From: Chara braunii
Lineage: Eukaryota; Streptophyta; Charophyceae; Charales; Characeae
Reading direction: 5' to 3'
DNA length: 28,616 bases
Assembly (NCBI GenBank): GCA_003427395.1
Contig: BFEA01000974.1
Location: 162,279 to 190,894, forward strand
This document shows positions 9,874 through 18,961 of the stretch, piece by piece (the first letter of the stretch is position 1; every line of letters starts with the position of its first letter). The notes beneath the pieces are model-generated. The model was not told where the DNA came from and made no database searches. It saw only the letters and a list, made by a program, of their open reading frames with translations. A program made the position numbers and the translations under genes.

Positions 9874-11841
9874 ATGAGCGACAGGGAGATTCCACAACCG
9901 GACGACCGGATCTTGTGATCCGCGAGACACCCAATTACCCACTTGGCCTTAGGACGAGAGGGTGACAGATTTATGTTCTGCCAGCTTAGGGAGAGGCAGC
10001 AACAACAGAGGAGAGCTAGAGCAGCAGAGGGCAGCAGGGCGTTCGTAAGCGAAGCCGCAGCTTCAGCAGCCATGGCCACTTCTGCGCAGCAGAGTTCCCA
10101 AGCTAGCAGTTCAGGATCTGTAGGGTCAACGGTCGCACAGACCCAGAGTCAGTCAACTGGCTTAATGGCAAGCTAGCCGTTAGTGATGACTCCCGAGGAG
10201 GTCGCCATACAGCGAGCTGCTGATCGCGAGGCACAGCTACAGTAGGCTTTAGGAGAGATTAAGGCAGAAAAAGAAAGAATGATTAGAAGATCCAGGATGC
10301 AGCGGAGGCAAACGAACGTCAGTGAGTTAGAGAAGATGGAGCCTGCAGAGTTGGAGGATGATGTGAGGACCATACGGTCGGTCTTGCTAAGTGTAGTAGA
10401 GATGCAAGATCACCAGATGGAGATCTTACACGACATCCAGCAGAGTCTGGTTGTGTTAGTCGGGCGAGTGCAGGCGGTACCATCACCGTCCAGGCCCGGT
10501 GCCTGGCCCGTTGTACATCCTCCTCCTTTTGTCCCACGGGTGACTGGGATATCCCCATATACATCCCCAACATCGGTTCAGCCCGTTTCCCTAGGTATGC
10601 CTTTAACAGGCGGGTTCTCAGTAGGTCCTAGTTTGCAGGTTCTTGTACAAACAGTGTTCTCCCAACCTCCGTCTCAGGTTGTCGTAAGCGGGCAGCCTGC
10701 TGTCTCGCAGCCTGCACAGCCGCAAGGTACACAGTCCCAGCAGATAGTGCAGCAGCCTGCACCACAGGGTCCACAGTCCGGAATGGTGCAGGTACCGAGA
10801 CAAAGTCAATGGGTCCCCAAAATGGCCATCGCCGCTCCTAAACCCTTTACAGGGGATAAGAGGGGCGAAGACCTCGACACATGGTTGAGGGCAGTGCCAG
10901 ACTATGTTAAGTGTAAACTTACCTTGCCACACGAGGAAGTGCTTGTGGCTGCATCCTACCTAGAGGGTAGTGCACCAAGATGGTTGAATGGTTTAGTGCA
11001 GTTGCAGGGATACGGTTATGACTTCCTCGCTTGAGCAGCCCACCAGAAATTGGAGGACTTTCTCAAGATGGTGGAAGATAGGTGGCATGATCCTCAGAAG
11101 GCCCAAAAGGCCACTGACACAATCGTGACGCTGCATACAAGGCAGTTTAAGTCAGTAAGGGAGGCCACTGACGCATTAGAGCGGTTGATCTGTGTCCCTC
11201 GGGTGCGCTACCACCCCTAGGTTCTACTCACCTCCTACCTGAGATGCTTTCCTATGCCTCTTAGGAATCAGTTGGCAGGTGAGGCCAATATCAATATGCA
11301 CAACTTTCCCTCGTTTAGCAAGAAGGCCCTAGACCTTGAGGCAAAGGTAGGGCATGGGCAGACACCCACGACGGATGGCAGGAAAAAGACACTGCCTCCC
11401 AACTGGAAGGCAAAGGGACACATCATGTTCGTCGACAACGATGGTTCTACCATCGAATTGGACGACGACTTCCAGTCGGGAGTGGGTTCAGAGGCCGGCA
11501 ACGTAGAAGCTTTAGGGGGTGGAGTAGTCACTGATGTGGCCCAAAAAGGTAAGGCGACCGGTAGACGCCGTGGAGGTTCCCGGTCAAGGAGTCAAGTCGA
11601 CCACAATGCCACTCCATGGAAGAAAGCGGGTCTCACTGAGGATGTGTGGAGAGACAGGTAGACTAGGCAGGCCTGTATTCGTTGTGGACAATATGGTCAC
11701 AACCAGTTAAAGTGCCGCAATAAGAAGGTGACCGAGAAGATCTTGCCTACGATGGGGCGGGCGTTGGGGTCCTCCTCTCCCGTTGGTGGCGGTGTGGCCA
11801 GCGGTTCTGGCACTGCTCCGGAAAACGCGTCGGGCCGGTAG
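9874..11841 (+). pseudogene. gag: Element B gag
   Basis: This is the structural particle protein. The start is the ATG at 9874, which aligns with the ATG of element C gag at 22411 (both MSD..). In order it has a Gln/Arg-rich N-terminal part, a charged helix with RRSRMQRRQ, a Pro/Gln-rich linker, and a capsid-like domain starting APKPFTGDKRGEDLDTWL. The end is a basic tail with the CX2CX4HX4C zinc knuckle CIRCGQYGHNQLKC at about 11677-11718. In-frame stops lie at 9916, 10174, 10243, 11032, 11218 and 11659. Most fall where C has CGA, CAG or TGG. One reading frame otherwise holds throughout, to TAG 11839-11841. Confidence 0.9.
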
Positions 11842-11861
11842 GAATGGTAGTTGTTCCTGCT
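11820..11861 (+). promoter_or_regulatory. Decayed gag-pol frameshift signal of element B
   Basis: G GAA AAC at 11820-11826 lies in the gag frame at the site where element C has G GGA AAC. It is followed by a stem GGTAGGAA (11837-11844) / TTCCTGCT (11854-11861), with two G-T pairs and a 9-base loop. Pol is in the -1 frame. The heptamer no longer fits the X XXY YYZ rule, so this copy looks mutated. A stop-start TAGGAATG at 11839-11846 would be an alternative route into pol. Confidence 0.5.
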
Positions 11862-12950
11862 AGGGTCGACGTGGTGGGCACAACATCACCATCTCGAGAG
11901 ATGGCTCAAGCTACTGACTCCATATTCGTCCCGCAAACACATTCTGGCCCATCGAGCCTTTTTTCGATGAATGTGTTTGGATCCTTAGAGGAGCTAGAGG
12001 ACGAGTGGTCTAGATCAGACCCACTAGCTTCTTGGATGGCATTGGTCAAAGCCCCCAAGGGTGAGATGTTCGTTAGCGAGGTGGTCATTGGCGGCCGCAA
12101 GGCCGGGGCCTATTATGACACTTGCTCGACCGGGAACTTCGTTAGTCGCGCTTGCGTTGAGAGGTTGCGCTTACAGGGGGAAGTGCAGCGCCTGAGTTGA
12201 CCTGTGGAGTCGACCTGTGCCAACAAGCAGCGCATGGTAGTTAATGACTACCTCCATAACGTTGAGTGTTCTTTCCTGTATGCGGGAGGGGAACTGAGAC
12301 ATCATGTTTCGTTCCTCGTGAGCGATGATCTCCCCATGGATATCTTGTTAGGTATGTACTACCTCTCTGTGGCACAGCCCCAGTTTGACTGGGACCGAAA
12401 AGTGGTCAAACACACTTTGTCAGGTGGAGGGACCGCCACATTACGTAAGTTCAAAGCTAGTGGTCTGATCGAGTCCTATGGATGCAAGTGTGCAGCCTCG
12501 TTCTGTAACTATTATAAGCAAAATCAGGAGGAGGGTATGTGTCTAGTTTATGTCTCTGCTGCAGGCGAGCCGGTGAAAATGTCGTCGGAGATAGAGGGAG
12601 TAGTTGCTAAGTATCCTGATCTATTTGAAGAGCCGAAAGGGGTTGTCGAGAGGGAGGTCGTACACACGATAGAGATTATCCCAGGGTCTAGCATCCCGAA
12701 GAGTAGGATCTATCGGATGTCTCCAGGCGAGCTTGATGAGCTTCGTCGGCAACTCAAGGATCTCATAGAGAAGGGGTGGATCCGACCGAGTGTCTCTCCT
12801 TATGGTTCTCTAGTCCTATTCGTACCAAAGAAGGGAGGCACTCTGAGGATGTGCATTGACTATAGGGGCCTCAATGCCATCACTGTCAAGAACAGAGAGC
12901 CCCTACCATGCATCGACGACTTGCTAGATAGGGTGTCGGTACTTCACTAA
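11844..12950 (+). pseudogene. pol: Element B pol: protease and first half of reverse transcriptase
   Basis: This part of pol is in the -1 frame relative to gag. The protease is seen as YYDTCSTGNFVS at about 12111-12146, then [15 protein letters not shown] about 80 residues later. The triad is D-T-C instead of D-T-G, also in element C. After a linker ([16 protein letters not shown]) the RT begins with [13 protein letters not shown] and [16 protein letters not shown] at 12198 replaces the CGA present in C. The frame is lost at about 12930-12955, where roughly 8 and 2 bases are missing compared with C around motif A, ending at a TAA. Confidence 0.9.
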
Positions 12951-12955
12951 GTTAG

Positions 12956-13813
12956 ATGAAGTCCGGGTACCATCAGATTGCAATCCGGCCCGAGGATCAA
13001 CACAAAACCGCATTTCAGACCAGATACGGTCTGTACAAGTTTGTGGTGATGCCTTTTGGCCTTTGCAATGCTCCTGGCACCTTTCAACACGCTATGAATC
13101 GGATATTTCATGACTTGGATAAGTTTGCCATCGTGAACCTCGATGACATACTTATTTTTAGTAGGACTGTCGAGGAGCATGTAGCTCACTTGGACAAAGT
13201 CCTTAGTCTCCTTCGACATCACAAGTTCAAGATTAACGGTGAGAAGTGCGAGTTTGGCTGCACCCGTATCTTGTACTTGGGTCATGAGATTTCCGCGAAG
13301 GGATTGAAGTCCGATGACGCGAAGGTGGCTAGCATTCGTGACTGGCTGCGTCCTCAGTCTGTGACTGAGATGAGGTCTTTCTTAGGGATGACCGGCTACG
13401 ACCGCAATTTTGTCAAGAACTATAGCATGGTGGCCACCCCTTTGATTGACCTGACCCGCCTTGACACCCCGTGGGAGTGGACAGACAGGTGCGAGGCTGC
13501 TTTCAGACATCTGAAGCATGCGTTGACGCATCATGAGGTCTTAAAACTTCCAGATCCTGACAAGCCGTTCATAGTAACCACGGATGCCAGCCAATATGGC
13601 ATTGGCGCCGTGCTAGCGCAGCAGGAGGGGCCAAAGTTGAGGCCAGTTGAGTACATGTCCAAAAAGATGCCCTCTCAGAAGTTGGCTAAGTCCACCTATG
13701 AGAAGGAGCTCTACGCGATCTACAAGGCACTGACCCATTGGAGACATTATCTCCTTCGGAGGTTCTTCATCGTCAAGACTGATCATCAGACCCCGAAGTG
13801 GATGAGAACTTAG
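12956..13813 (+). pseudogene. pol: Element B pol: second half of reverse transcriptase and RNase H
   Basis: It continues from the frameshift with [33 protein letters not shown], the palm motif IVNLDDILIF (the usual YxDD tyrosine is Asn), LYLGHEIS, and the RNase H blocks TTDASQYGIGAVLAQQ, YEKELYAIYKAL and VKTDHQTPKW. It stops at TAG 13811-13813, where related elements read TQPVLS, so a CAG is the likely ancestor. RT and RNase H convert element RNA to double-stranded cDNA. The motif A Asp codon survives but lies outside this frame, just upstream. Confidence 0.92.
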
Positions 13814-14970
13814 CCTGTGCTCTCTGATGCCTTGAAGCGTTGGATCGAAGTCATTGAACAGTATAACTTCGAACCCAGTATCTGAAGGGGGAGTACAACA
13901 AAGTTGTTGATGCCTTGTCACGTAGGCCTGACTTCTCTGGTGCGCCGATCATTGAGTTTGGGCTTGCGGACGATGTCACTCATTCTGTGGTGGAAAACTG
14001 GGTCAGAGATTTCAGACTGCCTAAGTCTATAGTTAGTGACCGAGATGTGCGATTCACCAGTGAACTGTGGAAAGCTGCGGCTGCAGAACAGGGCATGCAG
14101 TTGCAAATGACATCTGGCAATCACCCAGAAGCAAATGGCTAGGCAGAGCAGTTGAACCACGCTGTACAACACCTGCTGAGGCATTACATCAAGCCGAATC
14201 AGGTAGACTGGGATGAGAAACTTGCTCTCATCGCCAGCTTGTACAACAACGCTGTGCACAGCGCTACGGGAGTAAGCCCGAACAGCTTGCTACTGACTTT
14301 CAAGCCTAGATTACCGTTGGACTTCCTACTACCTGAGAATCAGCCATCTGCTACACCAGGACTCTTAGAGTTTTCTTACCGATATGAGCACCTAATGCAG
14401 CAGGCTGTTGAACAGATGCATAAAGCACAGGCGGCGATGATAGAGTCAGAGAACAAACACCGCCGCCCATCTACATTTCAGGTAGGAGAAAGAGTCTGGG
14501 TTAAGTCCTCAGAACTGGGACAGGAGCACGGGATCTCCCGCAAGCTCATGCCACAGTACTTTGGACCTTGGGAGGTTCTAGATGTCATTGGGGATGAACC
14601 AGATGGCCCTTCTTATGTTATTCGCATCCCTGGTCACTTACGCACTTACCCTGTTTTCCACGCCTCTAAGCTTGCACCGTTCAAGGAAACTGACCAGTTC
14701 CCTTCTCGACGCTCAATGCTGCCCCCAACCATGGATGGAGAGGTCAACATTGATGAAATCGTGGATTACAGAGAGATGCCAGTTCCAAGACCAACCGGCA
14801 GGGGACGTCCTCCAAAACCGAGGCTGCAGTATCGAGTTCGGTTCAGACATCACACTGATCCAAAGGAGGATAGATGGTTCACAAGGGAGGAACTGATGCA
14901 GACCGCTCCACAGGTTGTCGCTCACTATGAGAAGTCTCTGCAGAAAGGAAAGCGCCATATCGAAGACTGA
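13814..14970 (+). pseudogene. pol: Element B pol: truncated integrase with chromodomain-like tail
   Basis: After the RNase H remnant an indel near 13877 shifts frame to VVDALSRRPDFSG. The sequence then jumps at about 13965-13975 to HSVVENWVRDFRLPKSIVSDRD. The zinc-binding N-terminus and the first catalytic Asp of integrase are absent. Compared with element A about 180 residues are missing. The second Asp (SDRDVRF) and the Glu (HPEANG) remain, followed by a TAG at 14140-14142, the NQVDWDEKL block, the TYPVFHASKL block and a tail ending in a DRWFTREEL segment like that of element A. The open stretch 14152-14970 is the longest intact piece. The stop is 36 bases before the 3' LTR. Confidence 0.9.
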
Positions 14971-14995
14971 ACTTCTCAGAGGACTAGCAAAGTAT

Positions 14996-15006
14996 GGAGG
15001 AGGGAA
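14996..15006 (+). other. Polypurine tract of element B
   Basis: GGAGGAGGGAA directly precedes the TG of the 3' LTR. It is an uninterrupted purine run of the kind that primes plus-strand synthesis. Confidence 0.9.
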
Positions 15007-15926
15007 TGCAAGGCATAAGGCCTCGATAAGCCCTACTGGGCCCCTATTTGCAACAGCGTCGGCCGCCCTAAGTGAAGGCAGGCTCGACAAACCCCAAGAG
15101 TCCCATTCTGGACTACTTTGCAATTGGGGAAAATTCACGCAGTTGCGCGGCGCCAGTTGGTTGGAAGCGCCCAGGTCCTGGCCTTATTTATCAAATGGAT
15201 CTGAGTCAGGCCCTGGGTGAGATTCGTAGCATGGACCCAACTCAGGCCGAGGGTAGTTGGGCACTAGTAACCACTACAGGCCCTGGGCCTGTTTCATTTG
15301 GATGCAGGCTCAGCCTCGCGGGGCCTACCGGAAGCGTCTGGGCCGGGGCCCAGTACCACAGCACAGCACGCAGCAGCAGACCACCTCAATATAGGGAAGG
15401 GCCTGCCTACGCATTGGACATTCGGGCACTGGCTGCTTTGTGCGCAAGCGCTGCTGCGCTATCGCCTGCCAGGCTCACGCGCTCATGGGCGAGCTGGAAG
15501 GAGCAGGCAGCCATAGCCGAGCTGCGCTGCTGTATGCTGGATGGGGCGCATAAGTGGCATCTGTGAGTTGGGGAACGAGGTTGTGAGTGATACGAGAGAC
15601 ATACCTGGTGCTTGACGCATGCGGCATTGGCCGAGGTCTGCTCGTACTTGGGAAGCTGTTGACGTCATCAGCGGCATTGTAGTCTAGGCTAGATAGGATC
15701 TGCCATTCGTAGTCTGGGCGCCGAGCGCCTGATAGGATATCAACATTGGTTCTTCGTTGATGATGATGAGACTATTCCAGCATTGTCAATTATGAGCTTT
15801 TGGTGTGCTTTTATTTGGCGAAACTCGTGATGCAATTCTGCTTTTGGTTCGAGGTCACGACTATCTGGTCTCATGTGTATGATGCTGTTTGATTGCTGAA
15901 GTTCGCTACTGCTCATCTTCCTTTCA
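15007..15926 (+). repeat. 3' LTR of element B
   Basis: This 920-bp copy of 7700-8634 starts TGCAAGGC and ends CTTTCA, followed by the CCTC duplication. It lacks 17 bases present in the 5' LTR near 8243. Its boundary is fixed by the purine tract on the left and the loss of LTR similarity on the right. Confidence 0.92.
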
Positions 15927-15930
15927 CCTC
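15927..15930. repeat. Target site duplication of element B, right copy
   Basis: CCTC is identical to 7696-7699. Joining across B restores a continuous pyrimidine-rich leader of element A. Confidence 0.7.
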
Positions 15931-15954
15931 CGCTTTCTCTTCTCCTTCCACCCC

Positions 15955-15967
15955 GGTTGTCTTCTTT
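15955..15967. repeat. 13-bp direct repeat flanking insert X, left copy
   Basis: GGTTGTCTTCTTT occurs here and at 17882-17894. The left copy runs into a T-run (15965-15973). Confidence 0.6.
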
Positions 15968-16099
15968 TTTTTTCGTCTCTCCCTTCATGTTACATGCAGC
16001 GCGTGCACACACGGGCCATTTTGTAGGCCCGACGGCCATTTTGCAGGCCTGACGGTTTCAAGGCGAAAAGCCTGAAATCCAGGGCTTATAGGCCCCATG

Positions 16100-16288
16100 T
16101 CGGTTCAGGCCGAAAGCCTGACTTTCAAGGCCTACAGCCCCTGCGACGGTTCAGACTAAAAATGGTAATAGCGTTTTTAGCCTGAACCCAAGGGCCATTT
16201 CCGGTCGTTCATCAGAATGACCGGCCCTGAAACTCAGGCACCGAACCAGGGTTTCGGGAACAGACTATTAATAGTCTGTTTCCCACGC
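16100..16288. repeat. Cluster of strong inverted repeats
   Basis: Four hairpins occur in a row. TCAGGC/GCCTGA lies at 16105-16121. A 15-bp arm pair with one mismatch (16148-16162 / 16174-16188) has an 11-base loop. CCGGTC/GACCGG lies at 16201-16224. A palindrome centred at 16269/16270 is perfect over 22 bases (16259-16280). The arms often repeat the word CAGGCCTGA-like CAGGC/GCCTG. Confidence 0.8.
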
Positions 16289-16511
16289 CAGCCTCAAGCA
16301 GGCTGCTGCACGCCAGCCCCTGGCACACTTCGGCATTGGCAAGAGCTGCCTCCTCGGCCTGACTGGCCTCCAGTAGTCAGGAGGCAGGCCGAGGTAGTAC
16401 ATAGGACTTCCCAGGCACTTCCGAGGGAGGCAGTCGGCAGTTGTAGTCTTCAGGATTCGGGAGCAGCACTCTGGAGGGAGCGCTGCAGTGTAGAGTAGTA
16501 GCGTTAGCTTG

Positions 16512-16563
16512 TAGTCTTCAGCGCTGGGCGCAGTAGGTAGCAGTAGTCTCCAGCGCTGGGCGA
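16512..16563. repeat. Short direct duplication, 32-bp period
   Basis: TAGTCTTCAGCGCTGGGCGC at 16512 recurs with two changes at 16544-16563. It lies within insert X. Confidence 0.75.
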
Positions 16564-16580
16564 CATAGCTAGGTAGTACT

Positions 16581-16720
16581 AGAGAGAGAGAGAGAGCTTG
16601 GGCGGAGGCCAGAGATACCTACCTGCAGTGCCGTTGCTCCAGCTTCGTCTTCGAGGTACCTGCAGCACAGCGCCAACATCACAGGTTAGTATCTGGTTCG
16701 TAACAGAGAGAGAGAGAGAG
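16581..16720. repeat. Two (AG)n runs
   Basis: AG runs of about 16 bases each occur at 16581-16596 and 16705-16720. The 100 bases between them show no recognisable gene. Confidence 0.85.
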
Positions 16721-17225
16721 TTCTTCTTCTTCCTTTTCTCAGTCCACCATCTCTTCTCTCCCTCTCAACTTCTGACTTCACTGCATCTGCAGACTATGAG
16801 AGAAGAGATACAGAGCTTGGTGACATTTGATCCAGACTCGACTTTTGGAGGTTCAGACATGGCAACGAGGGACTATTTGGGATTGGTGACCAAGGCTTGG
16901 TGTTAATGACATTCCCATCCTTCTCCCTCCTTTCGTCTGATCCTTATCTCTTCGTCTGTGTATGTCTGGACCTGGCACTTTCTTCTTGTGTACAGCGCCA
17001 GGCTCCTTCACACTTAGTGATGGATACCATGCATGTTTAGTCTGAGTTCAAACAGTGATTGGGCTAGTTAGTAGTACTCTAGCATTCTGCTTCGCTACTC
17101 TGAACTACGTGAATGAGGTCAGTCCTGTCAGGTCAGCCTTTGTATCAAAGTCTTCCCTGCGCTATTCAGCACCTTTTTGTATGTATGAGAATGCACATTG
17201 TCTGTCGAGATTCTACTCGCACTGT

Positions 17226-17841
17226 NNNNNNNNNNNNNNNNNNNNNNNNNNNNNNNNNNNNNNNNNNNNNNNNNNNNNNNNNNNNNNNNNNNNNNNNNNN
17301 NNNNNNNNNNNNNNNNNNNNNNNNNNNNNNNNNNNNNNNNNNNNNNNNNNNNNNNNNNNNNNNNNNNNNNNNNNNNNNNNNNNNNNNNNNNNNNNNNNNN
17401 NNNNNNNNNNNNNNNNNNNNNNNNNNNNNNNNNNNNNNNNNNNNNNNNNNNNNNNNNNNNNNNNNNNNNNNNNNNNNNNNNNNNNNNNNNNNNNNNNNNN
17501 NNNNNNNNNNNNNNNNNNNNNNNNNNNNNNNNNNNNNNNNNNNNNNNNNNNNNNNNNNNNNNNNNNNNNNNNNNNNNNNNNNNNNNNNNNNNNNNNNNNN
17601 NNNNNNNNNNNNNNNNNNNNNNNNNNNNNNNNNNNNNNNNNNNNNNNNNNNNNNNNNNNNNNNNNNNNNNNNNNNNNNNNNNNNNNNNNNNNNNNNNNNN
17701 NNNNNNNNNNNNNNNNNNNNNNNNNNNNNNNNNNNNNNNNNNNNNNNNNNNNNNNNNNNNNNNNNNNNNNNNNNNNNNNNNNNNNNNNNNNNNNNNNNNN
17801 NNNNNNNNNNNNNNNNNNNNNNNNNNNNNNNNNNNNNNNNN
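17226..17841. other. Assembly gap (616 N)
   Basis: Unknown bases. The right edge is a (TC)n run, which probably caused the break. The stated length may be an estimate. Confidence 0.99.

Positions 17842-17879
<38 letters not shown>
17842..17879. repeat. (TC)n microsatellite at the gap edge
   Basis: An uninterrupted TC run of 38 bases. It equals AG on the element A and insert X sense strand. Confidence 0.95.
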
Positions 17880-17881
<2 letters not shown>

Positions 17882-17894
17882 GGTTGTCTTCTTT
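17882..17894. repeat. 13-bp direct repeat flanking insert X, right copy
   Basis: GGTTGTCTTCTTT is identical to 15955-15967. It is followed by GCAGGTGCGCG, which I take as the continuing element A leader toward the PBS. Confidence 0.6.
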
Positions 17895-17984
17895 GCAGGT
17901 GCGCGCGGCGTTGTTCTTCTTCCTCTGGTCAGCTATGGCGGACTTCTTCTTCGACGGCGATGGCGCGAGGAATAGCGGGTACCA

Positions 17985-17996
17985 GCTCCAACACCA
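17985..17996 (-). other. Primer-binding site of element A
   Basis: On the minus strand TGGTGTTGGAGC matches 9 of 12 bases of the tRNA-iMet primer site TGGTATCAGAGC. It sits one base inside the 5' LTR. Its position fixes 17998-18961 as the 5' LTR of the minus-strand element rather than a solo LTR. Confidence 0.7.
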
Positions 17997-17997
17997 A

Positions 17998-18961
17998 TGA
18001 AATCAGACTCACTTTCTTTCCCACTCTGTACTTATGCAAACAGATGGCGAGACACACTGGCGCACAGCGCCCACTCAAAGCTCAGAGATATAGAAGTCGA
18101 ACGCCAGTTCAGATACAAGCTCGATTCAACAGGCTATGTCGTCTCAGCGCCTGAACACTCCAACCCTTGTCTCTCTGTTCAACACGACCGTTCACACACA
18201 CTCAACTCAGGATCACCCTGGATATCCCACACGTGGCGCACTGTATCACCCACACACGCACACTCTACACTCGCCTATCACCTACGACGGCTATGGCCGC
18301 TCAAACCTGCTGGCTATGGCTACGCAACCTCAACTCTGCCAACTTCATCTTCGGGCTCTCTGCAGACCACCTTGCACAAGTCGCTCAAGCAGCACTTCCG
18401 CATGGCTTACGCAGGAATGAATGAATGGCTGGACGCTGCCTCTTGATTTATACTTCTGTTCGTGGCTGGTCTGCCTCATTTTCACCGGGCCCTGAGTGCA
18501 CACAGTCCCACATGGTACTTGCAAACTGGACTTAGTGAGACTGGAACCGGGTACTGCTGACTCAGCACAGGTGGACTCCACCACTTGCCCACTTGCCTCT
18601 GGACTGCCGTGAGCAGCATCTGAAGGGCCACTTCCTGACATTCCGGAAGTCTGTGGACTTGGCCCTTCGACGCTGTAGCAGCTCCGACCTTGACCTTTCA
18701 GGACCGTAGCAGCTACGGACTTGACCTTTCAGAAGGGCTAGAGCTACGACTTCTAGACTCACTAAGACTTCTACCCGAAAGGTCTATAGATCGAACCCCT
18801 ACAATATACAGATTTACGAGAGCCTAACAAATGCTGCGAACACAGAGGTCACGGGTTCAACTCTGGGGGTCGACACAGGTACTGTACACAGGTAAGGTGA
18901 GAACTAGGGATCGAGCCCTGGGATCTGCATCTGTTACCGCTAACAGGTGAATACCGTTTCA
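17998..18961 (-). repeat. 5' LTR of element A
   Basis: This 964-bp LTR pairs with 180-1143, with TG...CA ends. About 44 substitutions separate the two copies and no indel was seen. It carries the same internal 31-bp duplication and CTGTTA/TAACAG hairpin (18931-18946). Confidence 0.93.

Larger units (their letters stand above)
7700..15926 (+). mobile_element. Element B: Ty3/gypsy LTR retrotransposon nested in the leader of element A
   Basis: It has a full structural set: TG...CA LTRs (7700-8634 and 15007-15926), a tRNA-iMet-like PBS, a 1.2-kb leader, gag with a zinc knuckle, pol in the order protease-RT-RNase H-integrase, a purine tract and a 4-bp CCTC duplication. The LTRs differ at about 57 substitutions over about 915 aligned bases by my count (about 6 %), plus a 17-bp deletion in the 3' copy. 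The coding region has at least nine nonsense codons, several frameshifts and a large integrase deletion, so the copy is dead. It is a relative of element C but a different family from element A. Confidence 0.95.
15968..17881 (-). mobile_element. Insert X: probable poly(A)-ended retroinsertion, identity unknown
   Basis: The segment lies between 13-bp direct repeats inside the element A leader. Read on the minus strand it begins with an (AG)n run and ends in an A-run of six or more bases right before the repeat. This is the pattern left by LINE-type machinery acting on a LINE, SINE or messenger RNA. No protein motif is visible. The minus-strand 3' part (16020-16290) is packed with inverted repeats. 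Part is hidden by the 616-bp N gap. Removing it, with B, gives element A a plausible leader of about 1.06 kb. Alternatives are a chance repeat or native leader sequence. Confidence 0.45.
180..18961 (-). mobile_element. Element A: Ty3/gypsy LTR retrotransposon, minus strand, interrupted by two insertions
   Basis: Two 964-bp direct repeats with TG...CA ends bound a minus-strand gag-protease-RT-RNase H-integrase series, the Ty3/gypsy order. A primer-binding site adjoins the upstream LTR and a polypurine tract adjoins the downstream LTR. The flanks show a 4-bp TATA duplication. The span of 18.8 kb is too long for the class. It contains element B (7700-15926) and insert X (about 15968-17881), and subtracting both with their target duplications leaves about 8.6 kb. 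The coding region carries several stops and frameshifts and cannot be autonomous. The two LTRs differ at about 44 positions by my count (about 4.6 %), with no indels seen. The gag type suggests a charophyte lineage. Confidence 0.9.

Noticed and set aside
15072-15566. 164-codon frame in the 3' LTR of element B
   Set aside because: It lies wholly in the LTR and is not maintained in the 5' LTR.
16598-16906. Possible exon with a splice-like AG before ATGAGAGAAGAG at 16798
   Set aside because: Only about 36 codons remain after that ATG. There is no family match, and it lies in a repeat-rich insert.
17055-18154. Long open frames across the N gap
   Set aside because: They exist only because N bases cannot form stops.
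18835-18865. tRNA T-arm-like GGTTCAACTC motif in the element A LTR
   Set aside because: No acceptor or anticodon stems could be found around it, so it is not a tRNA gene. A SINE origin is not supported.
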